64,000 bases of DNA from Plotosus lineatus (lineage: Eukaryota; Chordata; Actinopteri; Siluriformes; Plotosidae). The notes beneath the pieces were generated by a model that saw only the letters and a list, made by a program, of their open reading frames with translations, was not told the DNA's origin and did no database searches. The stretch spans positions 31,522,001 through 31,586,000 of the forward strand of contig CM045733.1 in NCBI GenBank assembly GCA_024760905.1, read 5' to 3'. The translations under genes were made by a program, and so were the position numbers. This document shows positions 1 to 11,140 of the stretch, one piece after another; position 1 is the first letter of the stretch; every line of letters begins with the position of its first letter.

Positions 1-812
1 TTTTGGATCCAGCGCTTTCATCGTGCCCCCGAAATGAAAGTTCCTGCTTGCCCAAAAAAAATTACACAGTCTATCAGTCTTTTTAAGATTTCCCTATTTT
101 TCTTCACCTTTGCTTTGTTAAGCTTTGTTTCCCTGTGCACTTGTTCGCTCAGCTGTAGATTCACTCTGGTTTCCCCAAAAGTTTTGGAGAGCACCGTTGC
201 TTGTAACCGACCTTTCTTAACGATGTCCAGCTTTTCTTGAAAAGTCCGTCTTGAAAATGGCTTTGACAGTAAATCTGCAACCAAATCCATTTCTTCTCCT
301 CCTTCAGCCACTGTGGGTTGACAAAACCGCTATTAAATCAACACAGCAATATATTTGCTTGTGCAGCACGCTACAGATGCAGTTTGCTAGCTCTGGCTAG
401 TCCACTCTCTCACTATCCAATCATAGGGTGTGAAAACGCTGACGTTTCCGTACGCCTGCTAGAAGGCCTTGGTGTCGCCAACTCTAAAACTGATTGGTTA
501 AAGCAACAGTTTTCCCAACAGTTATTTTATGCTACAGGGCCGCAGAACTGATTATGAAGGCCTCCAGGTAGATTTCTGACCCTGGCAACAAATAATGGCT
601 GAAATGTGATTGTGATTGGTTAAATGCTTAAATATGAAAACACATATCTGGAAGCAGCGCAACCAGGGGAAAAGCAATGAAAGGAAGCTGACAGACAATT
701 TGGAATTATTTAATAAGTATTCATGGACAAAATATAATTAACATCAGTCTGTGATTCAGATATTTTTTAGGCCAGCAGAGAAGGCCTTGCAGGCCCTGAC
801 GGCCCACCACTG
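1..812 (-). mobile_element. hAT element fragment, ZMYM1-like transposase N-terminus
   Basis: The minus strand carries a 97-codon open stretch (311-18) containing LSKPFSRRTFQEKLDIV and NREILKRLIDCVIF. From knowledge of the family, these resemble the N-terminal part of ZMYM1-like hAT transposases. After GTFISGAR the frame loses the expected continuation and runs off the window edge, so this is a decayed or deleted 5' portion. The element end is placed near 812 because the minus strand there begins CAGTGGTGGGCCGTCAGG, a typical hAT terminal repeat. The stretch between 312 and 812 would be the element's 5' noncoding region. The other terminus and the 8-bp target duplication lie outside the window, so the boundary is an inference from one end only. 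Confidence 0.6.
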
Positions 813-1093
813 GTGTTACATATACCTACCTTAATTTTTATAGTATAAATATTTAGAGTATTTAACACCCTATAAATTTTGAAATTGTTGAAGTCTGAAC
901 TTTTATATACATTAATTCGTTAAACAACTTTATCCGAATTAAGCAGAAGCAATTAGTCAGTCGACTTTGAGAAAGGACAGGTTTGAATAGTTCACCAGCC
1001 CATTGACGAGCTAGTAAACACAACCATTCGGAATCATACTCACACCTTGAACAATCTAGAACAGCAAATTAACCTAATGCACATGCATGGCAG

Positions 1094-1420
1094 GGAAGTG
1101 GTGGTCTAATGGTATCAGGCACTGGATCGCTGATCCAAAGGTTGGGAGTTCGAGTCCCACTCTCCACAAGGTTGTCACTGTCCCCACCAGTGCAGCTAAC
1201 TGGGTTATCAAAGGCCGGCCATGTCTCTCACTGTCTATGGTGTGAGGCATGTAAAAGAACCATTACTGACTTTCGACAAGAGTAGGCTGCAAATCGTCTG
1301 CGTGTTTGGCGACCTGTCCAGGGTGTACTCTGCCTTCGCCCGGAGTTGGCTGGGATGGGCCCCAGCCTTCCCGCGACCCTAATTAGGATGAAGCGGTTAC
1401 AGAAAATGAACTGAACTGAA
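1094..1420 (+). mobile_element. tRNA-derived SINE, tail type A
   Basis: The head has an A-box-like TGGTCTAATGG and a B box GTTCGAGTC, followed by the common body (GTTATCAAAGGC, CACTGTCTATGG, AGAACCATTACTGAC). The 3' part (GTCCAGGGTGTACTCTGCC, then CCCTAATTAGGATGAAGCGG and GAACTGAA repeats) is the LINE-like tail called type A here. Exact 14-bp target duplications CACATGCATGGCAG lie at 1080-1093 and 1421-1434, so both ends are well defined. It is not a functional tRNA gene. Confidence 0.85.
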
Positions 1421-1548
1421 CACATGCATGGCAGTGTGGGCATGATCGAGCACCCTTTGCAGGCAGAGAGAGTATGAATGAGTGAGTTAATGAATATGTT
1501 ACTAATTATAATCATATTCATATGTATTGCAGAGAGAACCTGAGATTG

Positions 1549-1576
1549 GAGAGAGAGAGAGAGAAAGAGAGAGAGA
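1549..1576. repeat. (GA)n microsatellite
   Basis: GA repeat with one AAAG interruption. No gene is associated with it. The short reading frames across it are low complexity. Confidence 0.9.
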
Positions 1577-1892
1577 CCTACGAGCTCTGAATGTATCAGA
1601 ACCTCTCAAAAAATAAAATGTCAGTGAATAAGACAGATAAGTCTGCCTTAATGTCTCGTGTCCCAAAATTGGACATTTTCTGCAGCATGTTTTTGAACTG
1701 TGGGAGGAAACCAGAATATCTTGAGGAAACCCACACAAGCACAGGGAGGACAGAAACATGCTCGCCAAGCCTATGACTCAGATACAGGACCTTCTTGCTG
1801 TGAGGTGGCCAAAGCCTATACCATGCCAGTATGCTGCTGAATTTCAGAGACAGTGCATCTAAAAATATTACAATATACTGTAAATACACAGG

Positions 1893-2104
1893 GCTGTGGT
1901 AGCCTGGTGGTATGGTTCTGACTTACTGATCTGCCGGTCGGGGGTTTCAGCCTCACTATCACAGAGTTGCCCCCCCATGCAGCTAACTGGGTTGCGAAAG
2001 TCCATTCATGTCTGTCAGTGGTGAGGGCCTTGTAAAATAACCCTTGATGACTTTCATAAAGAGTAGGCCATTAAGTTGATGTCAGCACATTTCTGCCCTG
2101 CACA
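1893..2104 (+). mobile_element. Old tRNA-derived SINE copy
   Basis: Diverged copy of the same SINE. A degraded tRNA head (GTAGCCTGGTGGTATGG) is followed by CAGCTAACTGGGTTGCGAAAG and a decayed body to about the TTTCTGCCCTGCACA point. The tail is absent or unrecognisable. No target duplication was seen. Confidence 0.6.
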
Positions 2105-2230
2105 CAAAGACACATAAAAAGCCACTGCATGAAATAGTTTTCTTTTCCCTTTCTGACTTAACCTCATAAGTTCAAGTTTGTAAACTTATAGAACTGGATA
2201 ATCTCTGTTTACCACTTTGTACCACTGTGT

Positions 2231-2495
2231 TCATCATTTATTCATTTTCTGTAGCCGACTAAATCCTACTTAAGGTCACAGAGAGGCAGGCGCCCATCCC
2301 AGTCAACTCCGGGCAAGGGCAGAGTACACTCTAAACAGTTCGCCAGGCCATCGCAGGGCAGAAACACACTGACAACTTTGCAGCCTACTCTTGTCGAAAG
2401 TCAGCAATGGTTCTTTTACATGCCTCACACTATATACAATGAGAGACATGGCTGGCTTTTGATAACCCAGTTAGCTGCACTGGGGGTACCACTGA
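2231..2495 (-). mobile_element. tRNA SINE, type A tail, 5'-truncated
   Basis: Read on the minus strand, the body (CCAGTTAGCTGCACTGG in plus orientation) and a type A tail with the AGAGTGTACTCTGCCC segment are clear. The tRNA head is missing. The 3' end reaches the AATGAATAAA-like tract near 2231. This is an ordinary old insertion. Confidence 0.7.
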
Positions 2496-2773
2496 GTTTA
2501 AAACTCATAACATTTGTACTATAGTTCATCTGTCCACCCAAATGTTTCCATGGACATCATAATAAAGGCTAGCCTCGTCAAACGAAGCCCATTATATTAT
2601 TATACCTTTCTTCCCATAGGATATGAGCCAGAGCGAGAGTGATTGTTTATATCTCATCAGTACATTATCATTAAGAGTACAGTATTGTACATTAATTTTC
2701 TTCTGCTGCACTCATTGAAATGTTAATTAATGGCATAATGTATGCATTTACAGTATTTAAAATTACTTAAACT

Positions 2774-3143
2774 GATGGCCCCGTGTGGTAATTTTGGCCC
2801 AGTGGTAGGGTGCTGGATTACTGACCCAAGATCAGCGGCTCAAGCCCAATTATCATCAGGTTGTTACTGCTGTCTCCCAGTGAAGATAACTGGGTTATCA
2901 AAGACTGGCCATGTCTCTAATGCTCTATGGTGAGAGGCATGTAGAAGAACCATTGCTGATTTTCTTTAAGAGTCGGCTGCATAGCCATCAGCATGTTTTT
3001 GCTCTCCAATGGCCTGGCGAGCTGTCCAAAGGGTATTCCGCCCTTGCCCAGAGTTGGCTGAGATGGGCAACAGCTTCCTCACAATCCGATTTATGATTGA
3101 GTTGTTCAGCAAATGATTGAATGATTTATGAATTGAATGAATA
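2774..3143 (+). mobile_element. tRNA SINE, type A tail
   Basis: Near-full-length but diverged copy. The head contains GGCTCAAGCCC in place of the B box, the body contains AGAACCATTGCTGATTTTC, and the tail contains CAGAGTTGGCTGAGATGGGC and ends in GAATGAAT. The head has lost a good internal promoter. Confidence 0.75.
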
Positions 3144-3351
3144 GGTAACACTATTGCTTCCCCACAAAAAGGTCCCGATTACAAATCTCGCATCATTGTT
3201 CTGTGGTGAGGTTGGTTAGTCCCCCAGTTACTGTTCTAGTCAAAGTCCATAGACATACACATTAAGTAAACCAACTACTTGTGCAATTATACCATATTTC
3301 TCAAGTTTCAAGATCCCGCCAATGGACTCACATCCGTATTCGGATAACCCA

Positions 3352-3712
3352 GACACAGGGTGCTGGCTTACTGATCTGAAGGTCGGTGGTTCAAGCTTCA
3401 CTATCATCAAGTTGTCACTGCTGTCTCCCCAGTACATCTAACTGGTTATAAGAATCTGGCCATGTTTCTCATTGTCTGTAGTGAAAGGCATGTAAAAGAA
3501 CCATTGCTGCCATGACAGCCATGTGAAAGAAAAAATAATTATTGCTGCAGTTTGAAGAAGAGTACGCTATTAGATTGCCATCATAGTTTTTCTGCCCTAC
3601 AATGGCCTGTCAAGGTGTCCATGGTGTACATTGCCCTCCCTCAGGATCGGCTGAGATTGCTGCCAGCCTCCCCATGATTAGGATTAATTGGTTTAGAAAA
3701 TTAATGAAGAGA
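3352..3712 (+). mobile_element. tRNA SINE, type A tail, with internal duplication
   Basis: Diverged copy of the same SINE. Between the body and the tail the AGAACCATTGCTG segment is followed by about 35 extra bases and a second TTATTGCTGC-like segment, a small internal duplication. The tail ends near TAGAAAATTAATGAAGAG. No clear target duplication. Confidence 0.65.
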
Positions 3713-4375
3713 ACAAACATCTGCCGATACACATCACCCTTTCCTGTGTCCGCTGTACTACCCCTTTTTGCATATATCTTTTTCACCAGTATTTAAAATA
3801 AAGTTTGATACTTTATTTAATACAGTGCAGTTCTCCTTGCCTGATGGTGGAACAGGCCTGGCTTTGTGACTGGCTTAAATTCATATTGATTAATCATGCT
3901 TGAAATGTTGAACACAAGGTGCATGAATCTGACATGATTGACAGCAGCAAATCTTCATTTTCATTCAGCCCAATTATATCCAAACAAAATTTGCTCCAAA
4001 ACACAAACATGACCACTGTGATGAGACCCATTTGCATCCTTCTAATTTAACAATCAAACGAGCAAGCTGGACATCACATCAATAACTGAACAAATATATA
4101 TATATTTTTAGGATTAATAAAAGGATTATATTTATCTCATATTAAAAATTTAGATTTATGTCTTCCAACTGGCATACTTTCATAATATGGTTTATGCCTG
4201 GTGTGAATTGGCAGAAAACTACTCAACACGGTCAATAGTCATCACACGTATCAGGATAAGAGAAGACATGCCTTTAAATTCATACATAAACCATATTCGT
4301 AACCAATTAACACTGAATCTCTATTGTATGTCTAGTGTTTCCTATCTAACTTGTACTTGAGAACCCCCCACCCAC

Positions 4376-4388
4376 CCACCCACCCACA

Positions 4389-4434
<46 letters not shown>
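4376..4434. repeat. (CA)n microsatellite
   Basis: CA dinucleotide array preceded by a CCCACCCACC-type tract. It lies just 5' of the Tigger-like MITE at 4476. Confidence 0.95.
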
Positions 4435-4437
<3 letters not shown>

Positions 4438-4475
4438 CTTCCCTGAGCCCTTACTTTTCATAACCTCATCAAATA

Positions 4476-5158
4476 CAGTAAAACCTCTGCTGACGAACAC
4501 TTAAGCTCACGAACTTTTCGCCTCAAGAACATTAAATTTGCGAGCATATAGTCTCTGAACTAGTTTTCGGCGGACGAACCAAACCACGCGGTCGAACAGC
4601 GCCACGGTGGCGGCCACGAGAAGCTGACGCACGCCTTATTATCTCCGCCTGTGGTGGGGTCAATTGAAAAACACGAACGAGGTGTGCGTTTGTGTGACTC
4701 AGCGTCCCAGTACCAGTACGCTAAGTCTACCATTGCTCCCATCCTTAAGAACAAGGAAGCTATTAAGGGTGCGTGTGTGGCTAAGGGTGTTTCCAAACAG
4801 TAGGTGTTTCCAAACACTCCTTCCAAACAGTAAGTCCCTCCCTCCCTCCCTCCTCCTCCCACTCCATTCCATCAAGCCATCAACTACCATCACAAAGGTA
4901 AATAAAACCACTTTATTATACAGTACAGTTTATTTCTTTAATTACAATACAATAGCACATTTATTATACATAAAATAAGGTATATTTTTGTGTAGTTTTA
5001 AGGCTTATTTAGTAGAAAATTATGTTTTATGGGGACCTGGGAACGGATTATTCTCATTTTAATGGTTTCTTATGGGAAATAAATGTTCGGAAGACGAACT
5101 TTTCGCCTCACACACACTTTCTGGGAACCAATTATGTTCGTGAGCAGAGGTATCACTG
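4476..5158. mobile_element. Tigger/pogo-like MITE with TA target duplication
   Basis: The left end CAGTAAAACCTCTGC and the right end GCAGAGGTATCACTG are inverted repeats, flanked on each side by TA (4474-4475 and 5159-5160). Subterminal copies of the CGAAC...TTTTCGCCTCA motif occur at both ends. The 683-bp interior holds no recognisable transposase, so this is a non-autonomous copy. The TA duplication and CAG start fit the pogo/Tigger branch of Tc1/mariner; the exact family is inference. Confidence 0.75.
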
Positions 5159-5204
5159 TATATTACTCTGGATCACACATCACTGTCTATTATTTTATAT
5201 TGGA

Positions 5205-5585
5205 TAATGCTTGGCTGAAAACAACAAAAAAACTTGTTAATGCTTTTGTTACTTCGAGATTAAATTATTGTAATGCGTTACTGTCTGGATGTTCTAAAAG
5301 GTGCTTAAAACAGCTCCAGTTAATCCAGAATGTAGCAGCAAGAGTCCTTACTAAAACCAAAAGATACAAGCATATCACTCTTATTTTCACTGCCCTGGAT
5401 TTTTGAATTAAATATAAAATACTACTTTTAATCTATAAAGCACGTAAGGGTCTCGCACCACATTATCTTAGCAAACTTCAAGTCGTTTATGATCCGACAC
5501 GCCCCCTTAGATCTAAAGGTGTAGGATGCTTGGTGATACCTCGAATAATGAAGATTATTGCAGGAGGGAGAGCTTTCTTTAAAAG
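5205..5585 (+). pseudogene. L2-type LINE fragment (reverse transcriptase C-terminal region)
   Basis: The translation contains LVNAFVTSRLNYCNALLSGC and LQLIQNVAARVLT, then after a stop near 5405 KILLLIYKARKGLAPHYLS and an AGGRAFF-like end. This pattern is the region after the RT domain of vertebrate L2-like LINEs. The fragment is 5'-truncated, has at least one in-frame stop and encodes nothing functional. Confidence 0.7.
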
Positions 5586-6599
5586 AAAAAAAAAAGTGAA
5601 AGTTTCAACCACACCACATCTAAAAAGCTCACAAAACATTTTCTCCTTCTCCTTTTTTAAAAATACAAGGTTTCAAGTATAAAATATGGTACAATATGAT
5701 ATGTACACTTTATCCTAGGCCACTAGATATTTACTGGGCTGCCCTTCAGATGAGCGCTTAGCTCCATGCTAACCAGACATGATTTTATTGGGCAACTGGA
5801 AAATTGCTGCACCAGAAACCAACTAATAAAACCATGCAACTAATAAAAATGATAGATTTATCTGGATTTTAAATGTTTGTTTATTGATCATTTTAACTGC
5901 CTTTGCTATTTGATTTCTGTTTGATTCCCAGTGCTGGTTTCATCAACAAAACTTTTCAGTGTACAAGTTCCTCCATCTCTTTAATTATTCATATATAGTA
6001 TATCTCTTTTTTTTTTCTCATCTCCCGCCCTAAACTTGACACTCTCCTGCTTCTTCTTCTTCTCTCCTTCTCTGTCATATTCACATAGGATCATTTTTTC
6101 TGTAAAAGCCTAGCAATTGTTCTGAAATAGGGCAAAGCAGGCAGCTGTGCCAAGAAGCTCTGCTGTTACTAAGGGATAGTGCAAATGATGTGCTTTTGGC
6201 AGGAGCCTGACTCACTACTTTAGCAGGAAATGGCAAAACGATTAAAGGGTGTTTATTTAGTGAGAAAAGCAAGCATCTATACTGCACATTAAGAAAAATA
6301 TCTTTTCAGAGTAGTATAACACTTCATAGACTTCTGGTAACTACAGCCTAAAAATGTTGTATTATTACATAGAAGAAAAATAAAGAACAGTCAATAAGCA
6401 TACATAAACATACTGTACACACAATTTCATGGTTGTGTAAAGTAAGGTATGTGCATATGGTGGATTTGCTATGCATGGCCTTGCCTTGCTGTTGTGTGCG
6501 TAAAATCAATCAATCAATCAATTAATAAAGAAAGAAAGAAATCTATACTGTAATGTTTTCATCTCTGATGACTGTTCAACTTTAGCTTCTATACGGTCT
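5586..6599. other. No gene seen
   Basis: AT-rich sequence without a supportable reading frame or repeat, apart from an (AATC)n tract around 6505-6525 and short pyrimidine runs near 6005 and 6055. Confidence 0.6.
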
Positions 6600-6825
6600 T
6601 CTTCTTTCTTCTTTTCCTTTCGGCTGCTCCCTTCAGGGGTCGCCACAGCAAATAATCCGCCTCCATCTCACCCTGTCCTCTGCATCTTCCTCTCTGACTC
6701 CAACGACCTTCACCACATTCATAAATCTCTTCTTTGGTCTTCCTCTAGGCCTTCTGCCTGGTAGTTCCAACTTCAGCATCCTACTGCCAATATACTCACT
6801 ATCCCTCCTCTGTACATGTTCAAAC
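6600..6825 (-). mobile_element. RTE LINE 3' fragment
   Basis: On the minus strand this encodes the C-terminus of the window's main RTE LINE ([20 protein letters not shown], then GRPKKRF) followed by its 3' end (GTGGCGACCCCTGAAGGGA). Exact 14-bp target duplications CTTCTATACGGTCT lie at 6586-6599 and 6826-6839. It is a heavily 5'-truncated insertion with defined ends. Confidence 0.9.
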
Positions 6826-6957
6826 CTTCTATACGGTCTGGTGGGCATTATTCCGTTATACTGCTTATGGTAAAGGCCACATATTACATCCATTTTCAGA
6901 TCATTATTTTTCATTTCAGTACAAGTGGAGCACCAAAGTACATTCCTAAAGCAAAAA

Positions 6958-6967
6958 ACAATCAATC

Positions 6968-7006
<39 letters not shown>
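6958..7006. repeat. (AATC)n microsatellite
   Basis: Tandem AATC units, about twelve in number. Confidence 0.95.
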
Positions 7007-7007
<1 letters not shown>

Positions 7008-8425
7008 TACATTTATTTAAGGAAGTAGTTTAGGAAGTAACACCTCCTGCACATGCTTGTTTGGCGTCCTCTTTCTTTTTACAGTTTCGGATTTTTTTTA
7101 ACTCCACCTCTGGCTTCCACCTTTTCTGCTCTGATTGGTTGGCTTTCACCAGAGACTGAAAAAAATCCTACATTTCAAATTAAAAGCAAAACCTTTTTTC
7201 GACAGAAAACTGTACTCTTATCTTCTTTAGCAGAGCTAATAATCCTGACGAGTCCTTATATCAGAACAATATAATGGAGTATTTTTTGACTAAATTTCCA
7301 CTGTTTAAGATTTCTTTTTTTCATGAAAAGATTAGTGTAGTAACAAATTAAAACAACAACATAAAGCACTTGCCTTTGTGTTACTGAAGAAGGACTCAAA
7401 CTAAAATCATTCGAGCACATTTAAATCTATTGTGAAGTACTTTGGGAATATGGTCATCTATTGTATGCCAGTATATGAGAACTGAATTAGAGTAATAATT
7501 TTTATGTTTACACATACTAGTATGCTTGAAATTTGATTCAATTCATAAAAAAAAAAAAATGATCACTTGATTAGTGGACTAATGGTATTGCACTATTAAC
7601 TAAGGTCTGTTTAAACTAGTGGTTCTCAAATAGTGGGGAGCGTGACCCTGATGGTGGAGTGACCTCAGGCAACATGCTTTTTTTGCTGTACTACAATAAA
7701 GTGTAATTGTACATCCACTATAGTAGATGGCAGTGGCTCTCTTACTGTCAGAGTAGTGTGCCCAGAGAGAATTAGCTCAAAGGTAAAATATGAAGTGAAG
7801 TGAATAAACCCACCATGATTTTTTTTTTTAAGGGACGAAGAGAGAGGCGGAGAGAGATGGAGACAGTGAGAGAAACGAAAGTCTCCCGAAAGCTAAGTCG
7901 AGGAGGTATAATGCAACATATGTAGCACTTGGCTTCACTGTGACTATGGTGAGAAACGAGGAAAAACCGGTATGTTTACTGTGTCTGAAAACATTGGCTG
8001 GCAGCGGACAACTTGAAGCCAAATAAATGAAGGCGTCAGTTAAAGACATTCCACCCCAATCACGCTGAGAAACCGCTTGAGTTTTTTCAGCGAAAACTTG
8101 CCGAATATTGCCAACAACCATCCTGCTTTGTGAATGCTACTCCAGCAAATCAGCGAGTTCTGTTAGCATCAGATAAGGTGGCGTACCAAATTGCTCAGTG
8201 CAAAAAACCTACAGCACAGCAGAGGAACTGATCCTACCTGTAACAGACATGGTCTCTGTCATGCTGGATGACAACAATCCTTCAAAAATAAGTCCAGGTC
8301 CCAGTTAAACATTGAGCAGGAGCTGAGAGTCGTAGTACCGTGCTTTAAAAGTGGCTTCGAAAAGCTGTGCACTGCAAAACATGCTCATTGTAGCCATTAA
8401 TCTTGACTTAATCATTTTGATAATA

Positions 8426-9968
8426 CCCCCCCCAACTTTCCACGGTTAATTGGGACCGACATCCCCACTCGACCATAGAAATCCCCCCGACTGACGTATA
8501 CATACATGTATACAGTGGTATCTCATCTTACGAAAGACCTAACAAATGAAAAATCCAAGTTACGAAATGCATTTATCTAAAATTTCTGTCTCGGATACGA
8601 AAAAATTTCACATTACCAAACGCGACATCTCAAAAATTCAAACAATGCGTGCTCGGGTTTGTTTTGAAATCGGCACGATAGAGTTGCTCTCCCATTGACT
8701 ATCTACCAACACCCGCCTCGCTGGCCTCCCATTGGCTAGGAGGGAGCTGCATCTTTATGATACCCATGATGCTTTTGGTGTCCTTCGACCCATTGTTCGT
8801 CACGGAGTTCTAACACGTGTAAAGGACAGAGTTGCTGTTGTTTCGTGAGTTTTTCGAGTGTGCTCAATGCAACTTTATTTTTTGTCATTCATCATGGGCC
8901 CCAAGAAAGTGATTTCTGGTGTGAGTGAAGAGAAGAAGTGAGCTCATGGCATGCGGTTGAGTGATATCGCAAAGGAATATGGCCGAAACCTGTCTACCAT
9001 CGGTACGATATTGAATCAGAAGGAGGCCTTAAATGAGCAAGATCGCACTTCCTAGAGGGCGACATCGCGGAGTTCTCGGAATCAAATTGTTTCTTTGTTT
9101 GTTTTAAATGTTGTTTTTTGTTCGTTTGCTTTTTTGCCCTATGCTCGTTTATGACCGTGCAACACTGCTACAACTTTGAGAGCAGAGTCCTAGGACATTT
9201 AGAACTGAGCATGCTCATCTCCTATCCTGAGCTAATATGCTATGGTAGCTCAATGCTAGGTGCACCCTGGATAACAATAAACCCAGGCGGAGACGCAGCA
9301 GGCGAGGAGGGGCTGAACGACGACTCCGGTGCTTGGTTAGCAGTGGAAGGTTAGCACTCCCGGTCATACTGCTTGAAAAAGGTATACTTTTATAATTTTT
9401 AAGTGGTTAAGGTGGTAGTATTGGGGGCTTGAAACGAATCAGGCCTTTTACATGTAAAATGTCACTCAACTTACGAAAAAATCAGGTTACGAAACCACTT
9501 CTGGAACGGATTAATTTCGTAAGGTGAGGTACCACTGTATGTGTGTATAATATCAATAAATATATATTCAAAGCTAGAAATGCTTATAACAATGAAACAT
9601 TCAAAAATAATGCATGCGATGTAAATAAAATACAGTATAAATACACACATACAGATAATATTGCATGAGAAGAAAACGACACACATACATACACACGCGC
9701 GCAGATGCACGTGCACACACAGATGCAACAATGTAAGTAGTTTTGATGGGAGATTTTGGGTTGTTTTTTTGTTTTGTGTTGGTATTGGGTTTTTTGGGTT
9801 TTTTTTTTTGCATAATTGGCCTTGTTTTTGTGGCATTTTCCTCTTTTTCCCCCTTTCCCCCTATTCTTCCTTAATTTCTTTATTTTTTAATTTGATTAAT
9901 ATTTATTTTTTAAAATGCGATGCACTGAAGCCACACGAATTAAAGCACAAAGTAGTGAGGGATCCCTG
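8426..9968 (+). mobile_element. Pogo-like MITE, family B, carrying a nested Tigger-like element
   Basis: This family recurs at about 33605, 35958, 39800, 42195 and 58304. Ends in intact copies read CAGGGATCCCTCACTTTCC and its inverse with TA duplications. Here the right end GAGGGATCCCTG is followed by TA at 9969-9970, while the left end has decayed into a C run. It retains the family markers CGGTTAATTGGGACCGA and GCGATGCACTGAAG. The interior is split at 8513-9537 by another element. It has no coding capacity. Confidence 0.75.
8513..9537 (+). mobile_element. Tigger-like element with short HTH reading frame
   Basis: The terminal repeats CAGTGGTATCTCATCTTACG and CGTAAGGTGAGGTACCACTG are flanked by TA at both ends (511-512 and 538-539 of the respective kilobases). 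About 8894-9055 translates, with a stop, to MGPKKVISG and LSDIAKEYGRNLSTIGTILNQ, which resembles the N-terminal helix-turn-helix of CENP-B/Tigger transposases. No DDE catalytic domain follows, so the copy is non-autonomous. A segment near 8696-8750 with CCCATTG and CCCATTGGC is shared with other copies. Confidence 0.8.
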
Positions 9969-10587
9969 TAATACAAATTGTTTTATTCATTTTTGTTTTG
10001 TAGGTTAAAGTGTTTTATATATTGTGCTTCTGAGTTAATGTTGCTGATCAATTTGAATTTATTATTATTTATTGATTTTATTTAATTTTTCAGGATCTAA
10101 TGGCAAACTGTTGGCCAAAAATGTTTACAGTTTAAATAAGGATATTTTTTTTTTTTTTTTTTTTCAGGCAAATTGCTGCACTTTAAATCTTTTTGTTTAA
10201 AGACTAAAAAAATGTTAATAAAGTTATTCTTTGTTGGAAGTTGATCTATATTTCTTCCTTTTTGTGTATTCCATAATGTTAATAAGGATACAGTGTTATG
10301 CAGAGGATTACTTATAACAATTTTATTGACAAATGACATTATTTATAGTGGGAGGCACGAAATGTTTTCATCTTCCTGGGAGGGTGGGGGTAACAGGAAA
10401 TAATTGAGAAGCACTGAGTTAAGCACACAAAGTATTATTAACAACAAGCAAACATGGTGCATTCATTAAATAAACTTAAAATATTAACAACATTTATAGC
10501 TCTTTTGAGAATAGTACTTCTACCTACCCAAACCCACTTTAGCTATACTTTACTAAACACATATGCAACTTTGCAAATCCAATGCAA

Positions 10588-10890
10588 TGGTGGTTAGCAT
10601 GTCCACCTCGCAGCAAGGCCGGAGTTCAATTCTCAGTCAGGGTGTTTCTGTGTGGAGATTGCATGTTCTCGGGTTTCCTCCAATAGTCCAAACACATGCA
10701 CAGTAAATGAATTGGCTGTTCCAAATCGCCCCTAAATGTAAGTATGAGTATGAATGGTTGTGTGAGTGTTGGCCCTCCGGAGTTTTCCAAAGTGTACCCC
10801 GCCCTCCCCCAGAGTTGGCTGAGATGGGCACCAGACTCCCCGAGACCCTAATTAAGATTAAGCGGATCAGAATATGAATGAATAACAAAT
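10588..10890 (+). mobile_element. Second SINE type with type A tail
   Basis: The head TGGTTAGCATGTCCACC with B box GTTCAATTC is unlike the main SINE family. The body TCTGTGTGGAGATTGCATG and GGGTTTCCTCC belongs to a repeat common in fish genomes. The 3' part (CAGAGTTGGCTGAGATGGGC, ACCCTAATTAAGATTAAGCGG, GAATGAAT) is the same type A tail used by the main SINE. The tail is therefore shared between two unrelated heads. Confidence 0.7.
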
Positions 10891-10964
10891 ACATTACTTT
10901 GCAAATCCATCTAAAATCAGCATGTTTCCCATGACTTTGTTATACAGAATGTTTCTTTCAAATT

Positions 10965-10995
10965 GCACCTAGATATAAGTGCAAGTGTAAATAAC

Positions 10996-11036
<41 letters not shown>

Positions 11037-11140
11037 TGGCTCTGCCATGGATTGGCAAGCTGTTTAAGGTGTACTCTGCCTTCTCTAAGAGTATGACCTT
11101 AATAGGACCAAACAGACAAATCAATGTGTGAATGAAATGT
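10965..11140 (+). mobile_element. SINE remnant with (TG)n insertion
   Basis: Fragments of a type A tail (GATTGGCAAGCTGTTTAAGG, TGTACTCTGCC, TGTGTGAATGAA) follow a (TG)n array at about 10998-11030. The head is not recognisable. Confidence 0.5.

Larger units (their letters stand above)
7617..10416 (+). mobile_element. hAT element (ZBED5/SCAND3-like), interrupted
   Basis: The left end TAGTGGTTCTCAAA and the right end TTGAGAAGCACTG are inverted and match the hAT start CAGTGGTTCTCAA. Inside, around 7950-8290, broken frames read VRNEEKPVCLLCLKTL and AEELILPVTDMVSVMLDD, which resemble the BED-type hAT proteins annotated as ZBED5/SCAND3-like. The coding part is then lost. Bases 8426-9968 are a pogo MITE inserted into it. 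The flanking 8-mers GTTTAAAC and AGTTAAGC agree at only 5 of 8 positions, so the target duplication is decayed or absent. The family call is inference from motif memory. Confidence 0.65.
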
